In this document: positions 26,597 to 37,807 of the stretch, piece after piece | Position numbering within the stretch: position 1 is the stretch's first letter | How the letters are laid out: each line of letters begins with the position of its first letter | Source of the DNA: Lingula anatina | Taxonomy: Eukaryota; Brachiopoda; Lingulata; Lingulida; Lingulidae | Assembly: GCF_001039355.2 (NCBI RefSeq) | Contig: NW_019773914.1 | Span: forward strand, 421,245 to 485,244 | Length of the DNA stretch: 64,000 nt | Direction: 5' to 3' | The notes under the pieces: generated by a model | Seen by the model: only the letters and a program-made list of their open reading frames with translations | Told to the model about the DNA's origin: nothing | Database searches by the model: none | Translations under genes and position numbers: made by a program

Positions 26597-29500
26597 ATGG
26601 AAGTCAATGATCGGTGAGTATATAAAGAAAAACTTCTAATTTTGACGCTGTATGCTTGTTGATTTTTATATAAAGGTGCTGGAAGAGAAACGATGTATTA
26701 ATTAGACGACAGACAGTAGTTTGGACTTGTGCAGAAAAACTACGATTTTGGTGAAAACATTGTATGTTGGTCGCTTAATTTCCATTTCTCAATCTCTGTC
26801 CACACCAGTATTTACTATAAAAGCGACAAAGTCGAATATTTTATCGCAAAAATGGCCACGCCTGTTATTGATGTTTATATCAAACTACCATCAGGAAAAA
26901 CTACAACAGTGAATCTTCTACCGTCGGCACAAGTGGTAAAGATCTACGAGCATGTCGCCAAAGAAGCGGGGGTCGGCGTGGGGCAGGTTCAATTGAAATA
27001 CACAGGGAAAATCTTGAAAAAACAACACACGCTCGGATACCTGGGTGTCTGCAAGGAGACTATATTGAAAGCTGAGGTAAGTGGTTACCTGTAATATCGG
27101 TAAATGCATGTGATATTTAATTGAAATTACATTAGAATTGACTTAAACAAGGATTAAAACTCAGGGAAGGACATATGAATATAATTTTTACATCAGATTT
27201 TAAGATTTTAATTTGCAGGCATATGTAGGTTTTATGTATTCATCAAGTTCATAAAAGTACAGAAGATTACATTGTATGTCATAGTTTTTGACATTCTGCC
27301 TCGTTGAGTCTCCCTCATGTCTGTACTTATAATTATAAGATATAAAGTGTAGAAATAAAAGAAATGTAGGTTTAGCTTATAGTTACTGATATTCTCATAC
27401 ATTTGATTAACTCCAGGTAATTCCTTTGAAGAAGATTAATATATATGTGAAGAAGACAGGTGGAGAAACATTGCCTCTCACCATAGACAACACTTCCACT
27501 GTGCAGGAGATTAAAAATCAACTGGAAGTGAAAACTGACTCTGAGCCAGCAAAACAGATACTGAAGGTAGGTGAATTCATGTAGATTTACAAGTTTTGTA
27601 TTTTATTATAATCTTTATGTATTAATTGTACACACTGGAAGTTGTTATATGCATTGATTGGAATGTATAATGTCAATAATTATTATTATTATTATTATTA
27701 TTATTATTTACTTACTTTTGAAACTTTGGATTTTCAGTCATATAGAATAAGATATTGGAAATTAAATTTCATTCAAGATAAAGAGAAAAATAATTCCTCA
27801 AAAGAAAGATATAGCTCATTGTTTATATGAAACAATTGCTATAATAGTGTTAAACTTTGGACATGTGGCTGATATTTTGGTTTATCTTATCAATTATCAA
27901 TGCATTTCATGACATATTTGAAAGTTTATCTTCTTTAGGAGTTATTAATTAATATCCAACCTAAATGTGGAATTACAGTGACCTTAGATAAGATAAAGGT
28001 TTCCTTAGCCAATAATCATACAAAATATATTGCATAAGGAGTAAGTGCTCTAAATGTAAAAGCACTGTTGTGTTGAAAAAACTGTATGATTAAAAAAAAG
28101 GTTTAAGGCTTTGTATTAAGAAGGAATATATAAAATCATTTACTATACCATTAAATGCTCAGAGCTTAAAAACTAAAGTTAGAAGTTTTGAGCAGGATAG
28201 AAACTGTCACTCATGATTGACACAGAGACTGTTTAATTTACTATATACCCTCTCAAGGTAAGTGAGATCCCCAATGTTTGTGTTAAGGGAATTTTAATTG
28301 TTTTAATACATCATGATTTCAGTTGTCAGGTGCGCTGCTGAAAGATAACAAAGAAACAGCCATCGAGGCCGGGATACACGACGAGGCTCTTCTGACTCTG
28401 GAGGTAAAAACAGCACCCGCGGAGGTTGTAGAAACAACAACAACTGTAGATGATACTGCCAGTGCGACGCAGATAGATGAAGAAATTAGCGAAGAAGATA
28501 GAGAGGTATAGTACTGTTTCAGGCCTACCCAACTACCAGACTCGGCACCGAATCATCCAGAATTCACCGGTAGATCAGACCACACTACCCGTTTTCAAGG
28601 TGTGTATCAGATCGCATTACACAGTATCATACCCTGAACAAATTTTGAGTGGTGATGCAATGCTTTTCAACCCCGCTGAGAATCGTCACTATCACATCGC
28701 GTACTAGGCAATAGCATTGTCGCGTCTAATACTATGTAATGCGATCTGATACACACCTTGAAAACGGGTAGTGTGGTCCAATTTACCGGTGAATTCTGGA
28801 TCATTCGGTGCCGAGTCTGGTAGTTGGGTAGGCCTGTGTTTTGTGAATGCTGTAATTGTGCTTTGAAAAATTAAAGGTTTTCTTCTTATTCTTATTATGA
28901 ACAATACTTCTTCCTCAGGATTTCCTGAATTAAAAGTCATGTCACAATTGCAAATGAAAAAAAAATTTTTTGAAAAAATTGTTACAAAATATTTTTGGTG
29001 TTAATGTGCATCACAGTATTTTAATTCTATTTATCAAGGCAGTGCTGTCCACGTTTGATGCGGCAGGAAGGGCAGTAGAAGTCGTCTTTTCTTTCGACAC
29101 CACTGGCAGCATGTATTCAGTGCTTACTCAGGTAAAAAGATGTCTAAGAAGTATTCAGAATTCATTTTCTTCTTTTCTGACACAAAAGGTTTTGTTTTCA
29201 TTGGTTCTGGTTTGATAGTAAATTTTGAAAACTTTAAAATCTTTTAAAGATTAACGATACTTCTTGTTATAATTCAAAATTTAATGAAATGCATTGGTAA
29301 TTATTTTTAAGAAAATTAACAAAACTTTTAACTTAACTTATATTAATACAGGACATTTTGAACACTTAAGACATTTGGTCACAAACAATTCATCACACAC
29401 TGAAATGCGATGTCTAATCAGTTGATGTCTTCTGATCGTAGGTTAGAACAAAACTGAAAGACACAGTGACCAGACTGCTCCGAGACATCCCAAACATCCG

Positions 29501-29652
29501 TATTGGTATCATAGCCCACGGAGACTACTGCGACTACAACAAATATGTCCTGCGATCAGCTGACCTGACCTCTAGCGTGGACACTCTGGTGGACTTTGTC
29601 GAGACGGTGCCTGTCACATCTGGAGGTGACACACCAGAGGTAACTGCCTTGT

Positions 29653-29687
<35 letters not shown>

Positions 29688-31153
29688 TTATCTTTGTCTT
29701 TCCATTTATTTATTTTGGCTTTTAGTGAAAAGGGTGTGAAATGTTTCAAGAGAAATAAAACTCATTTTAGAGGGTTATTTGTATTTAGGAAGGGAGCCAA
29801 AGTCAACGAACCTCTTTAAATGAGAGAACTTTCTTACCACTCCAAACTGTATTCTTAATTAAAGTCAGAACTTTTTTCTTGTATATTTCTTCACTAACAC
29901 AGACAAAAGAGAATATCATTTACATTTTAACAAGACGTCATTATGATTGGTGACTCTTTTCATCTTATTGTCAAATGAAGTTTTGCATTTAAATATTTAA
30001 CTTCATTCGATCTAACCACCAGAGAATTTATTTTGTATAAATTATATGTGATATAAGAGATGATCGAGGCAGTGGAGTAAATGTTACCCTTTTTTTTTTT
30101 TCTTTTCTTGTAGTGTTACGAGTGGGTCCTGAGAAAAGCTCAGCAGCTGGACTGGGCAGAAGATTCCGCCAAGGCTCTCGTCGTGATCGGGGACTGTGAG
30201 CCACACCCACCATCGTACACAGACCAGAACATTAACTGGCATGATGAACTGGATGTCCTCTCTGGAATGGGGGTCAAGGTCAGCATAGAGTCAATGTCAT
30301 TTAAAATACAGTATGGTCAAGGTCATTTGAATGTCTTGTATAACCTCAAGGCCATATGGCTTTAGTTTAAGTATTTTTGTATCAAGTTAAAAGATGAATA
30401 TTAACAAAATAAGCATTGGTGAATAATGTTTTCTTTGGTTATTGATAAAAAAATATTTTACTTTATATATTTATTTATTTATCTTTGTTAATTTTTATTT
30501 GTTTTCTAAATCATGTAGATTCATCAAAACATAAAACAGTGATAAAATGGTCTTAAGTTATGTTTCCTCCCCAAATGTAGGTGTATGGAGTACAGGCCAT
30601 GAATAACACAGACGTTAAGGATTTTTATCAGGAGCTAGCAGAGAGATCAGGGGGAGCTTACATCACGTTTCAGCAGTTTGGGCTCATCACTGACATGTTC
30701 TTAGCAGGTAAAATCCCTCTGGTAAAATAAACAGTCATTTGTAAAGAGATTAAATCCCCCCCCCCAAAAAAAAAAAAAAAAAAAAAATTCTTCGACCTAT
30801 CCCTTTGAAACTGCAGGTACAGAATTACTCTACAAAATAAATTTTAAAAATAATCTAAATATTACTTTTGGAAACAGAACAGGGAGGGGTTCCTCCATCA
30901 TGGAGAAAAATTCAGACCCTGATATTGATTGATTATTGATTGATATTGAAAATATTGATTTGATTTCAGTCTGTTACACTCAGGCGGGCTCAGAACAGCT
31001 CCAGGCATTCAGTGAGGAGATGGAGATGACCGGCAGGATGACAGAGGAAGCCAAGGCTATGTTCTCCCAACTAGAGGAGGTCAAGGTGAAGGAGGACACA
31101 GAGACAGATGTGGAGAGACATAGGGAAACTCAACAGGTAAAGAGAGTTATGGT

Positions 31154-31230
<77 letters not shown>

Positions 31231-31753
31231 TAAGTTAAACACAGAGCAACCACAAAAATAGAGACAGGCAGACAGTGTGTGAGAAAGAGAAAAGATAAAA
31301 AGAGAGAGAGAGACAATTTAAAGAGATAGCAACTGTTCATTTTGGCCAAAAAAAAAACATCTTTAAAAACTTGATGTTATCAGATTCTTCTTTTTCAAAA
31401 TTATATTAAATCATCACTCTTGTTTTAGAATTTACCAAATCAACCAACTGAATAGATTGCAAATTTTTAAATATGGCTATTTATTTTCAATTTTTAATTA
31501 ATAATTTTAAATCTTGTTCCCTTATTTACAGCGGTATAAAAAGTGTGACTGGTGGGACGTGACTTTGGACCATGGCTCTCCTCAGTACACCTACGATGCC
31601 CAGCGTGACACATGGTCGCCTTTCACAGGTGAGAAATCGTCCTCCTCGTCCTCCTCTAGCTCTTCCTCTCACCACAATCCTATGATGGTGATGTCACTCA
31701 AACGTGAGGAGGAGGATGGCAGTGTCATAGCTACAGGTAAAAAAGGATGTATG

Positions 31754-31793
<40 letters not shown>

Positions 31794-32088
31794 TCTTTGA
31801 ATTTTTGGAAATGGATATTAATGCATTTAATAATCTATTTTTATTGTATTTATTTATTCCCATGGTAACAGAAGTTATATTTTGGTTAAAAGTGTAGCAA
31901 TTTGACAATTTCAGTCTCTTCAGTAGATTATTTCAACCCTTTTCATTATTAGTCCCATTAATTTTATTAATTACATAGCACATTATTCTCAAATTTTACT
32001 AACTATCTTCAATCTCATTTTTTTTTCAGAGTCAAAACCCAAAAGATGGTCACTACGGAAATCATTCAGAAAATGGTTCAGGAAATGA
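26597..32088 (+). CDS. Tandem ubiquitin-like domains plus von Willebrand A domain protein
   Basis: Exons: 26597-26613, 26809-27076, 27417-27566, 28323-28505, 29039-29131, 29442-29639, 30114-30278, 30581-30707, 30970-31136, 31532-31736 and 32030-32088. Phases agree, giving 1632 nt (543 aa). Residues about 25-95 and 101-173 are two beta-grasp ubiquitin-like domains without a terminal Gly-Gly. A Glu/Thr/Asp-rich linker follows. Residues about 220-400 form a vWA domain with a MIDAS-type DTTGSM (Asp near 226), an SGGDTPE loop and VVIGDCEPH. A Ser-rich stretch and a short Arg/Lys/Trp-rich C-terminus (ends FRKWFRK) complete it. No signal peptide is seen, so it is probably intracellular. It is divergent to RIF1. 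The function is unknown; a role as a metal-dependent adaptor in ubiquitin-linked signalling is only a guess. Confidence 0.82.
28520..28836. mobile_element. Foldback DNA element with ~110-bp inverted repeats, inside an intron of the Ubl-vWA gene
   Basis: The left arm (about 28520-28630) and right arm (about 28726-28836) are reverse complements with few mismatches; both ends are CAGGCCTACCCAACTACCAG in the respective orientation. The direct flanks both read TGTTT, a possible 5-bp target duplication. It starts 15 bp after the exon-4 donor. It has no ORF. Confidence 0.85.
29646..29690. repeat. (TTTA)n microsatellite
   Basis: Tetranucleotide TTTA array just inside the intron after exon 29442-29639 of the Ubl-vWA gene. 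Confidence 0.85.
31157..31227. repeat. (TG)n(AG)n compound microsatellite
   Basis: A GT run switches to a GA run directly after the donor of exon 30970-31136 in the Ubl-vWA gene. Confidence 0.9.
31758..31789. repeat. (TA)n microsatellite
   Basis: TA dinucleotide array about 20 bp after the longer donor of exon 31532-31736. Confidence 0.85.
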
Positions 32089-32565
32089 ACTTGTAGTTTT
32101 GTGAAAACCTATTAAAATATTCTAAGACTAGAAATACATGGAGAGATGACACCAGCAGCCGCAAGTGGTTTCACTTTGTTGATGGTTCTACTTTCTGGTC
32201 AAAATGAAACCATACAATGTAGCACTGTAGCTGCTTTATAAACATAGCAGTATCAAAGGCAGGGGACACAGCAGATGCTGAGTTTTAAAAATGGTGTTTT
32301 GCTTAAAAACTGGTGCATGTAGATCAACATTGAGCACATGAAGAAAGTTTTTTTAATTTTAATTATTTAATTGGGTGTTATGTTTAAAGATGTTTTTGAG
32401 ACAGTTATTCGAACTGAAAACTGGTGCATGCATTCATGGAGACTGCATTAGTTATATATTTATGACTGAAAACAGGTCTGCCAGTTCATGCATTCATGGA
32501 ATATTTCTGGAACTTGACTACCTTAATTGCATGTGGATGGGTCATTTACAGAGACTGTCTACATA

Positions 32566-33109
32566 CCAGGGTTGATTGATAAGTAGTGAGCCTCATATAG
32601 AAGGGGTACTCATTTTACAAGTATTTTTCTTTATTTTTCAACATAGTCTCCTTGAGTATCTATACACTTTTGCCAGCGAGTTTTGAGAGCATCTATGCCA
32701 CTTTTATAGAAGCTCTTCTCTTGGCCATTCAGAAACCCCTCCACTTCACGTATGATGTCATCATCTGACACAAAGTGAGTACCTGAAATGGCCTTTTTCA
32801 ATTTGGGAAGTAGATAATAGTCAGAGGGAGCAAGATCAGGTGAATAAGGTGGATGTTCTATCAGTTCAAAGCCACACTCTTTGATTGTAGCCATGGCAAT
32901 GACAGACTTGTGAGTAGGGGCATTGTCCTGGAGGAACAGTACACCTTTCCTGAGCTTTCCGCTGCCTCGTGGACATAAACTAACCAAATGACACCAAACT
33001 TCGGCTACATATGTATACCTTTAAATAGTCAGGGAATAGAAGGGCTGAAAAGGGATATCCCTGCTTAACCCCTTCCACACGAGGCTCACTACTTATCAAT
33101 CAACCCTCG
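32566..33109 (-). mobile_element. Internally deleted mariner element, copy 1
   Basis: The ends are inverted repeats of about 28 bp (AGGGTTGATTGATAAGTAGT), flanked by TA on both sides, as in Tc1/mariner insertions. The minus-strand ORF at 32631-32987 encodes the C-terminal part of a transposase. It holds LQDNAP and SPDLAPSDYY, with 34 residues between the two catalytic aspartates (a D34D mariner signature). At 544 bp against about 1.3 kb for full mariners, it lacks the N-terminal half and cannot be autonomous. Confidence 0.9.
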
Positions 33110-33602
33110 TATATCAGACACTTTACTGACTGAAGAAGTAAAATTCTTCTGTTGGCCTGCATGAAGAGCAGAAAAAGGGGGAACACTTTGTTCTGATCTT
33201 CCAAAGATTACTTTTTTAAGAAATCTGAATGCTCCCTCTGCAGCCTTTGACTGTGCAATTTCATTTTTATACTAGTATATTGCATAATATGGCAGACCAT
33301 CTATGGTTACGTAATAAAACAAAACATACTTTGAAATGAAATATTATCTTCCAAGTGTACTTTTTAAGAAATATATAAATAAAAAAATTAGAAATGCGCC
33401 CTCTGCAGCCTTTGACTGTGCAATTTCATATGTATATATATTGCATAATATGGCAGACCATCTATGGTTATGTAATAAAACAAAACATACTTTGAAATAA
33501 AATATGATTTTATTAATAATGTATCTTTGTACTTTATTGCATCAAAGAGTTTTAAATGAAAATGAAGCATCCTTTATGTGCCACCCGAAATTAATTAATT
33601 AG

Positions 33603-33605
<3 letters not shown>

Positions 33606-33696
<91 letters not shown>

Positions 33697-33702
33697 TTTT
33701 CA
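33606..33702. repeat. (TA)n followed by poly-T
   Basis: A TA array of about 74 nt is joined to a T run of about 22 nt in the spacer upstream of zinc-finger gene 1. Units 2 and 3 carry shorter TA arrays in their own spacers. Confidence 0.9.
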
Positions 33703-34408
33703 GTTATTCAATTCATTAACTTGCAATGGTGGCAGTTAAAGTTAAGGAATTTAAAGTTTTCATTGCATCTACCAGTAATAAAAAGGCAAGCTAGGAATGC
33801 TAGAAACCGCTTCCCTTTACTTTGTACAGATGACATTTGTCCTAAATACTAATGTGGCTTGTCTTGACTAATAGCATCGAACACGAGTTCCTTACCCTTT
33901 TCACTGACACCATTGGCTCTTTGTAACACAGTTGAAGCCAGTGAAATGATTCTTTTACGGTTGTAAGCGGAAAGGATCAGATACCATCTCTGAAATTTAC
34001 TGAAGGATGTTTCCGAGGGGAATCCGATGAGATTGCAATGCTTCGTTCACATTAAGTTCACTTCATCTTCACGAACTGTTACCTTAAAAACAATTCATTC
34101 CGAGCAGTTGTTGTTTATACCCCCAGGGGAGCTTTGTGTCATTCATCACTGTGATCAAACATCAGGTCTTGTTTTTTTACCCTCATTTCTTCGTTGTTCG
34201 CAAAAGCAGGTACATGTACTTCGACTTCAAAGATTTTTTTCACTTTGCTGAACAGTAAAACAACAGAAAAGCTTTATTGGTGGAAATAAAGTCATCCATG
34301 AGTAGCACTACATATACATGGACCTGCAGAAAGCAGGGTATATATTCTAAAACTAAGTCAAGAGAAGCAACACGGATGTAGATGATTTGATACGTCAATG
34401 AAAAGTCG

Positions 34409-36200
34409 ATGAAAAGGAATGAAATGGCTGGCATTGGAGAAAAACCATTCAAATGCCAGTATTGTGAAAAGAGTTTTAGTGTCAAAAGAGCATGTGTACG
34501 ACATGAAAGGACCCACACTGGAGAAAAACCATTCAAATGCCAGTATTGTGAAAAGAGCTTTAGTTTTGAAAGAGCTTGCAAACGACATGAAATGATCCAC
34601 ACTGGAGAAAAACCATTCAAATGCCAGTATTGTGAAAAAAGCTTTACTGTCAGAGATAAATGTAAACAACATGAAATGATCCACACTGGAGAAAGACCAT
34701 TTAAATGTCAGTATTGTGAAAAAGGTTTTATTGAAAAACGGAATTGTATGCAGCACGAAAGGACCCACACTGGAGAAAAACCATTCAAATGTCAGTATTG
34801 CGAAAAATGCTTTAGCATTAAACAAAGGTGTACACAACATGAAAACAATCACACTGGGGAAAAAACATTTAAATGCCAGTATTGTGAAAAGTGTTTTAGT
34901 ATTAAACAGAGTTATATACAGCATGAAATAAACCACACTAGAGAAAAACCATTCAAATGCCAGTATTGTGAAAAAAACTTTTCTTTCAAAAGTCAATGTA
35001 AATTTCATGAAATGATTCACAATGGAGATAAGCCATTCAAATGTCGGTATTGTGGAAAGAGTTACATTTCTGAAAACACTTGTAAAAAACATGAACGGAT
35101 ACACACTGGAGAAAAGCCATTCAAATGCCAGTATTGTGAAAAGTGTTTTGGTGACAAAAGCACATGTAAACAACATGAAATGATTCACAGTGGAGAAAAA
35201 CCATTCAAATGCCAGTACTGTGAAAAAAGTTTCACTTGCAAAAGTCAGTGTAAACAACATGAAATGGTTCACACTGGAGAAAAGCCATTCAAATGCCAGT
35301 ATTGTAATAAGAGTTTTAGGGTCAAAAGAACATGTACAAGACATGAAATGATCCACATTGGAAAAAAACCATTCAAATGCCAGTACTGTGAAAAAGAGTT
35401 TTATTATTAAACAGAATTGTAAACGACATGAAGTGACCCACAATATTGAAAACTCATTTAAATGCCAGTATTGTAAAAAGAGCTATAGTAATGAAAGATC
35501 TTGCAAACGACATGAAATGATCCACACCAGAGAAAAACTATTCAAATGCCAGTATTGTGAAAAAAGCTTTACTGTCAGAGATAAATGTACACGACATGAA
35601 ATGATCCACACTGGCAAAAAACCATATAAATGTCAGTATTGTGAAAAATGTTTTAGTGTTAAAGATAAGTGTACACAACATGAAAGGACCCACACTGGAG
35701 AAAAGCCATTCAAATGCCAGTATTGTGATAAGAGTTTTAGTGCCAAAAGAACATGTATAAAACACGAAATGATTCACAGTAGAGAAAAACCATTCAAATG
35801 TCAGTATTGTGAAAAAGGTTTTACTGAAAAACAAAGTTGTATAGAAGATGAAAAAACTCACACTGACAAAAAATTATTCAAATGCCTACATTGTGAAAAA
35901 AGTTTTAGTGTCAAAAAGAAATGTGAACAACATAAAATGATTAACACTGGGGTTTCATCTCCGCCTATAAAAAAGGAACCTCAAGAAGAGGATAATCCGT
36001 ATACGACAATGGTTTCACTACAGTCTATAAAAAAGGAATTCAAAGATGATTATATGCCACATGGGCCAAAAGTAGAGATGGAAGCTTATACAGAAACCAA
36101 AGTCAAAGTCGAGTTAAATGATGACAATGCTCCAGACGTGAGACCTGAGATCTATCCAGTAGCAATGTTTAGAAATGTATTTGCAGACACTGACGATTGA
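34409..36200 (+). CDS. C2H2 zinc-finger gene 1, interrupted by one frameshift
   Basis: This is a poly-zinc-finger protein, presumably a nuclear DNA-binding regulator. The ATG at 34409 has an in-frame TGA 21 nt upstream (34388). About 18 fingers of the form FKCQYC-x12-H-x3-H are joined by TGEKP-type linkers. The first frame stops at 35410 because of one extra A in an A-run near 35392-35397 (gene 3 has four As there, this copy five). Reading resumes in another frame to the stop at 36200. Finger 17 has Asp for its first His, and finger 18 has Asn for its last His. The C-terminal tail after the fingers is acidic, with three psi-K-x-E sumoylation-type sites (IKKE, IKKE, VKVE). The frameshift may be a real mutation or a homopolymer error. 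Confidence 0.85.
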
Positions 36201-36356
36201 CATCTGATAATATAATATTTAAGAAATAGACATTGAGCACAAGAAGAAAGTTCTTTATTTTAATTATTTGATTGGGAGTTATGTTTAAAGATGTTTTTGA
36301 GACAGTTATTCTAACTGAAAACTGGTGCATGCATTCAAGGAGACTGCATTAGTTAT

Positions 36357-36398
<42 letters not shown>

Positions 36399-36633
36399 CT
36401 GAAAACGGGTCTGCCAGTTCATGCATTCATGGAATATTTCTGGAACTTGACCATGTTTAATTGCATGTGGATGGGTCATATACAGAGACTGTCTATATAT
36501 GTCAGATACTTTATTGACTTAAGAAGTAAGATTCTTCTGTTGGTCTACATGGAGAACAGAAAAAGGGGGAAAACTTCCAAAGAGTGCCTTTTTAAGAAAT
36601 CTGAACGCTCCCCCTGCAGCCTTTGACTGTGCA

Positions 36634-36691
<58 letters not shown>

Positions 36692-37807
36692 TATATGGCA
36701 GACCATCTATGGTTATGTAATAAGGAAATGCTTTGAAATAAAATATGATTATTAATAATCTGTACTTTACTGCTTCAAAGTGTTTTAAATGAAAATTAAG
36801 CATCCTTTATATGCCACCAACAATTAATTAATTAGCAGACACACAAACATTTTTTTTTTCAGTTATTCAATTCATTAACTTGTAATGATGGCAATTAAAG
36901 TTAAGGAATCTAAATTTTCATTGCATCTACCTGTAATAGAAAAGCAAGCTAGGAATGCTAGAAACCGTAGTCCGCTTCCCTTTACTTTGTACAGATGACA
37001 TTCGTCCTATATGCTTATGTGGCTTGTCTTGGATATCATAAGACGAATAGCATCGAACACGAGTCCCTTACCCTTTCCACAGACACCAATGGCTCTTTGA
37101 AACACAGTTGAAGCCAGTGAAATGGTTATTTTACGGTTGTAAGCGGAAAGGGTCAGATACCATCTCTAAAATTTACTGAAGGATGTTTCCGAGGGGAATC
37201 CGGTGAGATTGCAACGCTTTGTTTACATTAAGTTCACTTCATCTTCACGAACAGTTACCTTAAAAACAATTCATTCCGAGCAGTTGATGTTTATACCCCC
37301 AGGGGAGCTTTGTGTCATTCATCACAGTCATCAAACACCAGGTTTTTTTTTTTTTTACCCTCATTTCTTCGTTTTTTGCAAAAGCAGGTACATGTACTTC
37401 AACTTCAAAGGCTTTTTTCACTTTGCTGAACAGTAAAACAACAGAAAAGCTGTTTATTGGTGGAAATAAAGGTGGTATTATAACAAGAAAACCAGGAATT
37501 AAAATGTGAATAATTGAAGTAAATGTTTTAAAAATAAAAGGAGCTACCGCCGTAGCACTGGCTTTTCATGATTGCATACCACACTTAGAGAACAGATGTC
37601 TTTTTTGTATCAAGATGTTCAGGAGCAGCAGCAGCACTTATTGTTTTCGCCATGAAGAAAGGAGACAGACGCCTTCCAGTTCTGTGACAAGTCATCCATG
37701 AGTAACACTACATATACATGGACCTGCAGAAACCAGGGTGCATATTCTTAACAAAGTGAAGAGCAACAACATGAATGTAGGTGATTTGATACATTAGTGA
37801 AAAGTCG
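36201..37807. other. Spacer between zinc-finger genes 1 and 2
   Basis: It is homologous to the spacers at 32327-34408 and 39179-41181. It has TA arrays at about 36360-36396 and 36641-36686 and no mariner; the empty site is at about 36497-36505. It contains the conserved 5' block and a 220-bp GT-AG segment at 37472-37691. Confidence 0.8.
37472..37691 (+). other. Candidate 5' UTR intron of zinc-finger gene 2
   Basis: The segment begins GTGGTATT and ends GACAAG, and it is flanked by sequence that is directly joined in gene 1 (at about 34290). The GT and AG ends sit exactly at the break. The donor and pyrimidine tract are only moderate matches. Confidence 0.5.

Larger units (their letters stand above)
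32327..34408 (+). repeat. Relic unit of the zinc-finger tandem array (flank without its gene)
   Basis: From about 32327 (CATTGAGCACATGAAGAAAG) the sequence matches what follows the stop codons of the zinc-finger genes (36226 onward and 39209 onward). It runs on through the common spacer to the start of gene 1. No zinc-finger ORF lies immediately upstream; the Ubl-vWA 3' end is there instead. So this is the 3' flank of a lost copy. The spacer includes a mariner remnant, a local duplication (about 33228-33345 against 33393-33510), a long TA/poly-T tract and the conserved 5' block of gene 1. Confidence 0.75.

Noticed and set aside
32375..32575. Small ORFs in the zinc-finger 3' flanks
   Set aside because: They recur only because the flank is duplicated and are not kept open between the copies.
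34358..35443. 361-codon antisense ORF with repeated FxxLAFEWFFSSV-type units, and similar ones at 38240-38848 and 41889-42473
   Set aside because: They are the mirror reading of the tandem zinc-finger repeat; the sense strand gives proper C2H2 fingers.
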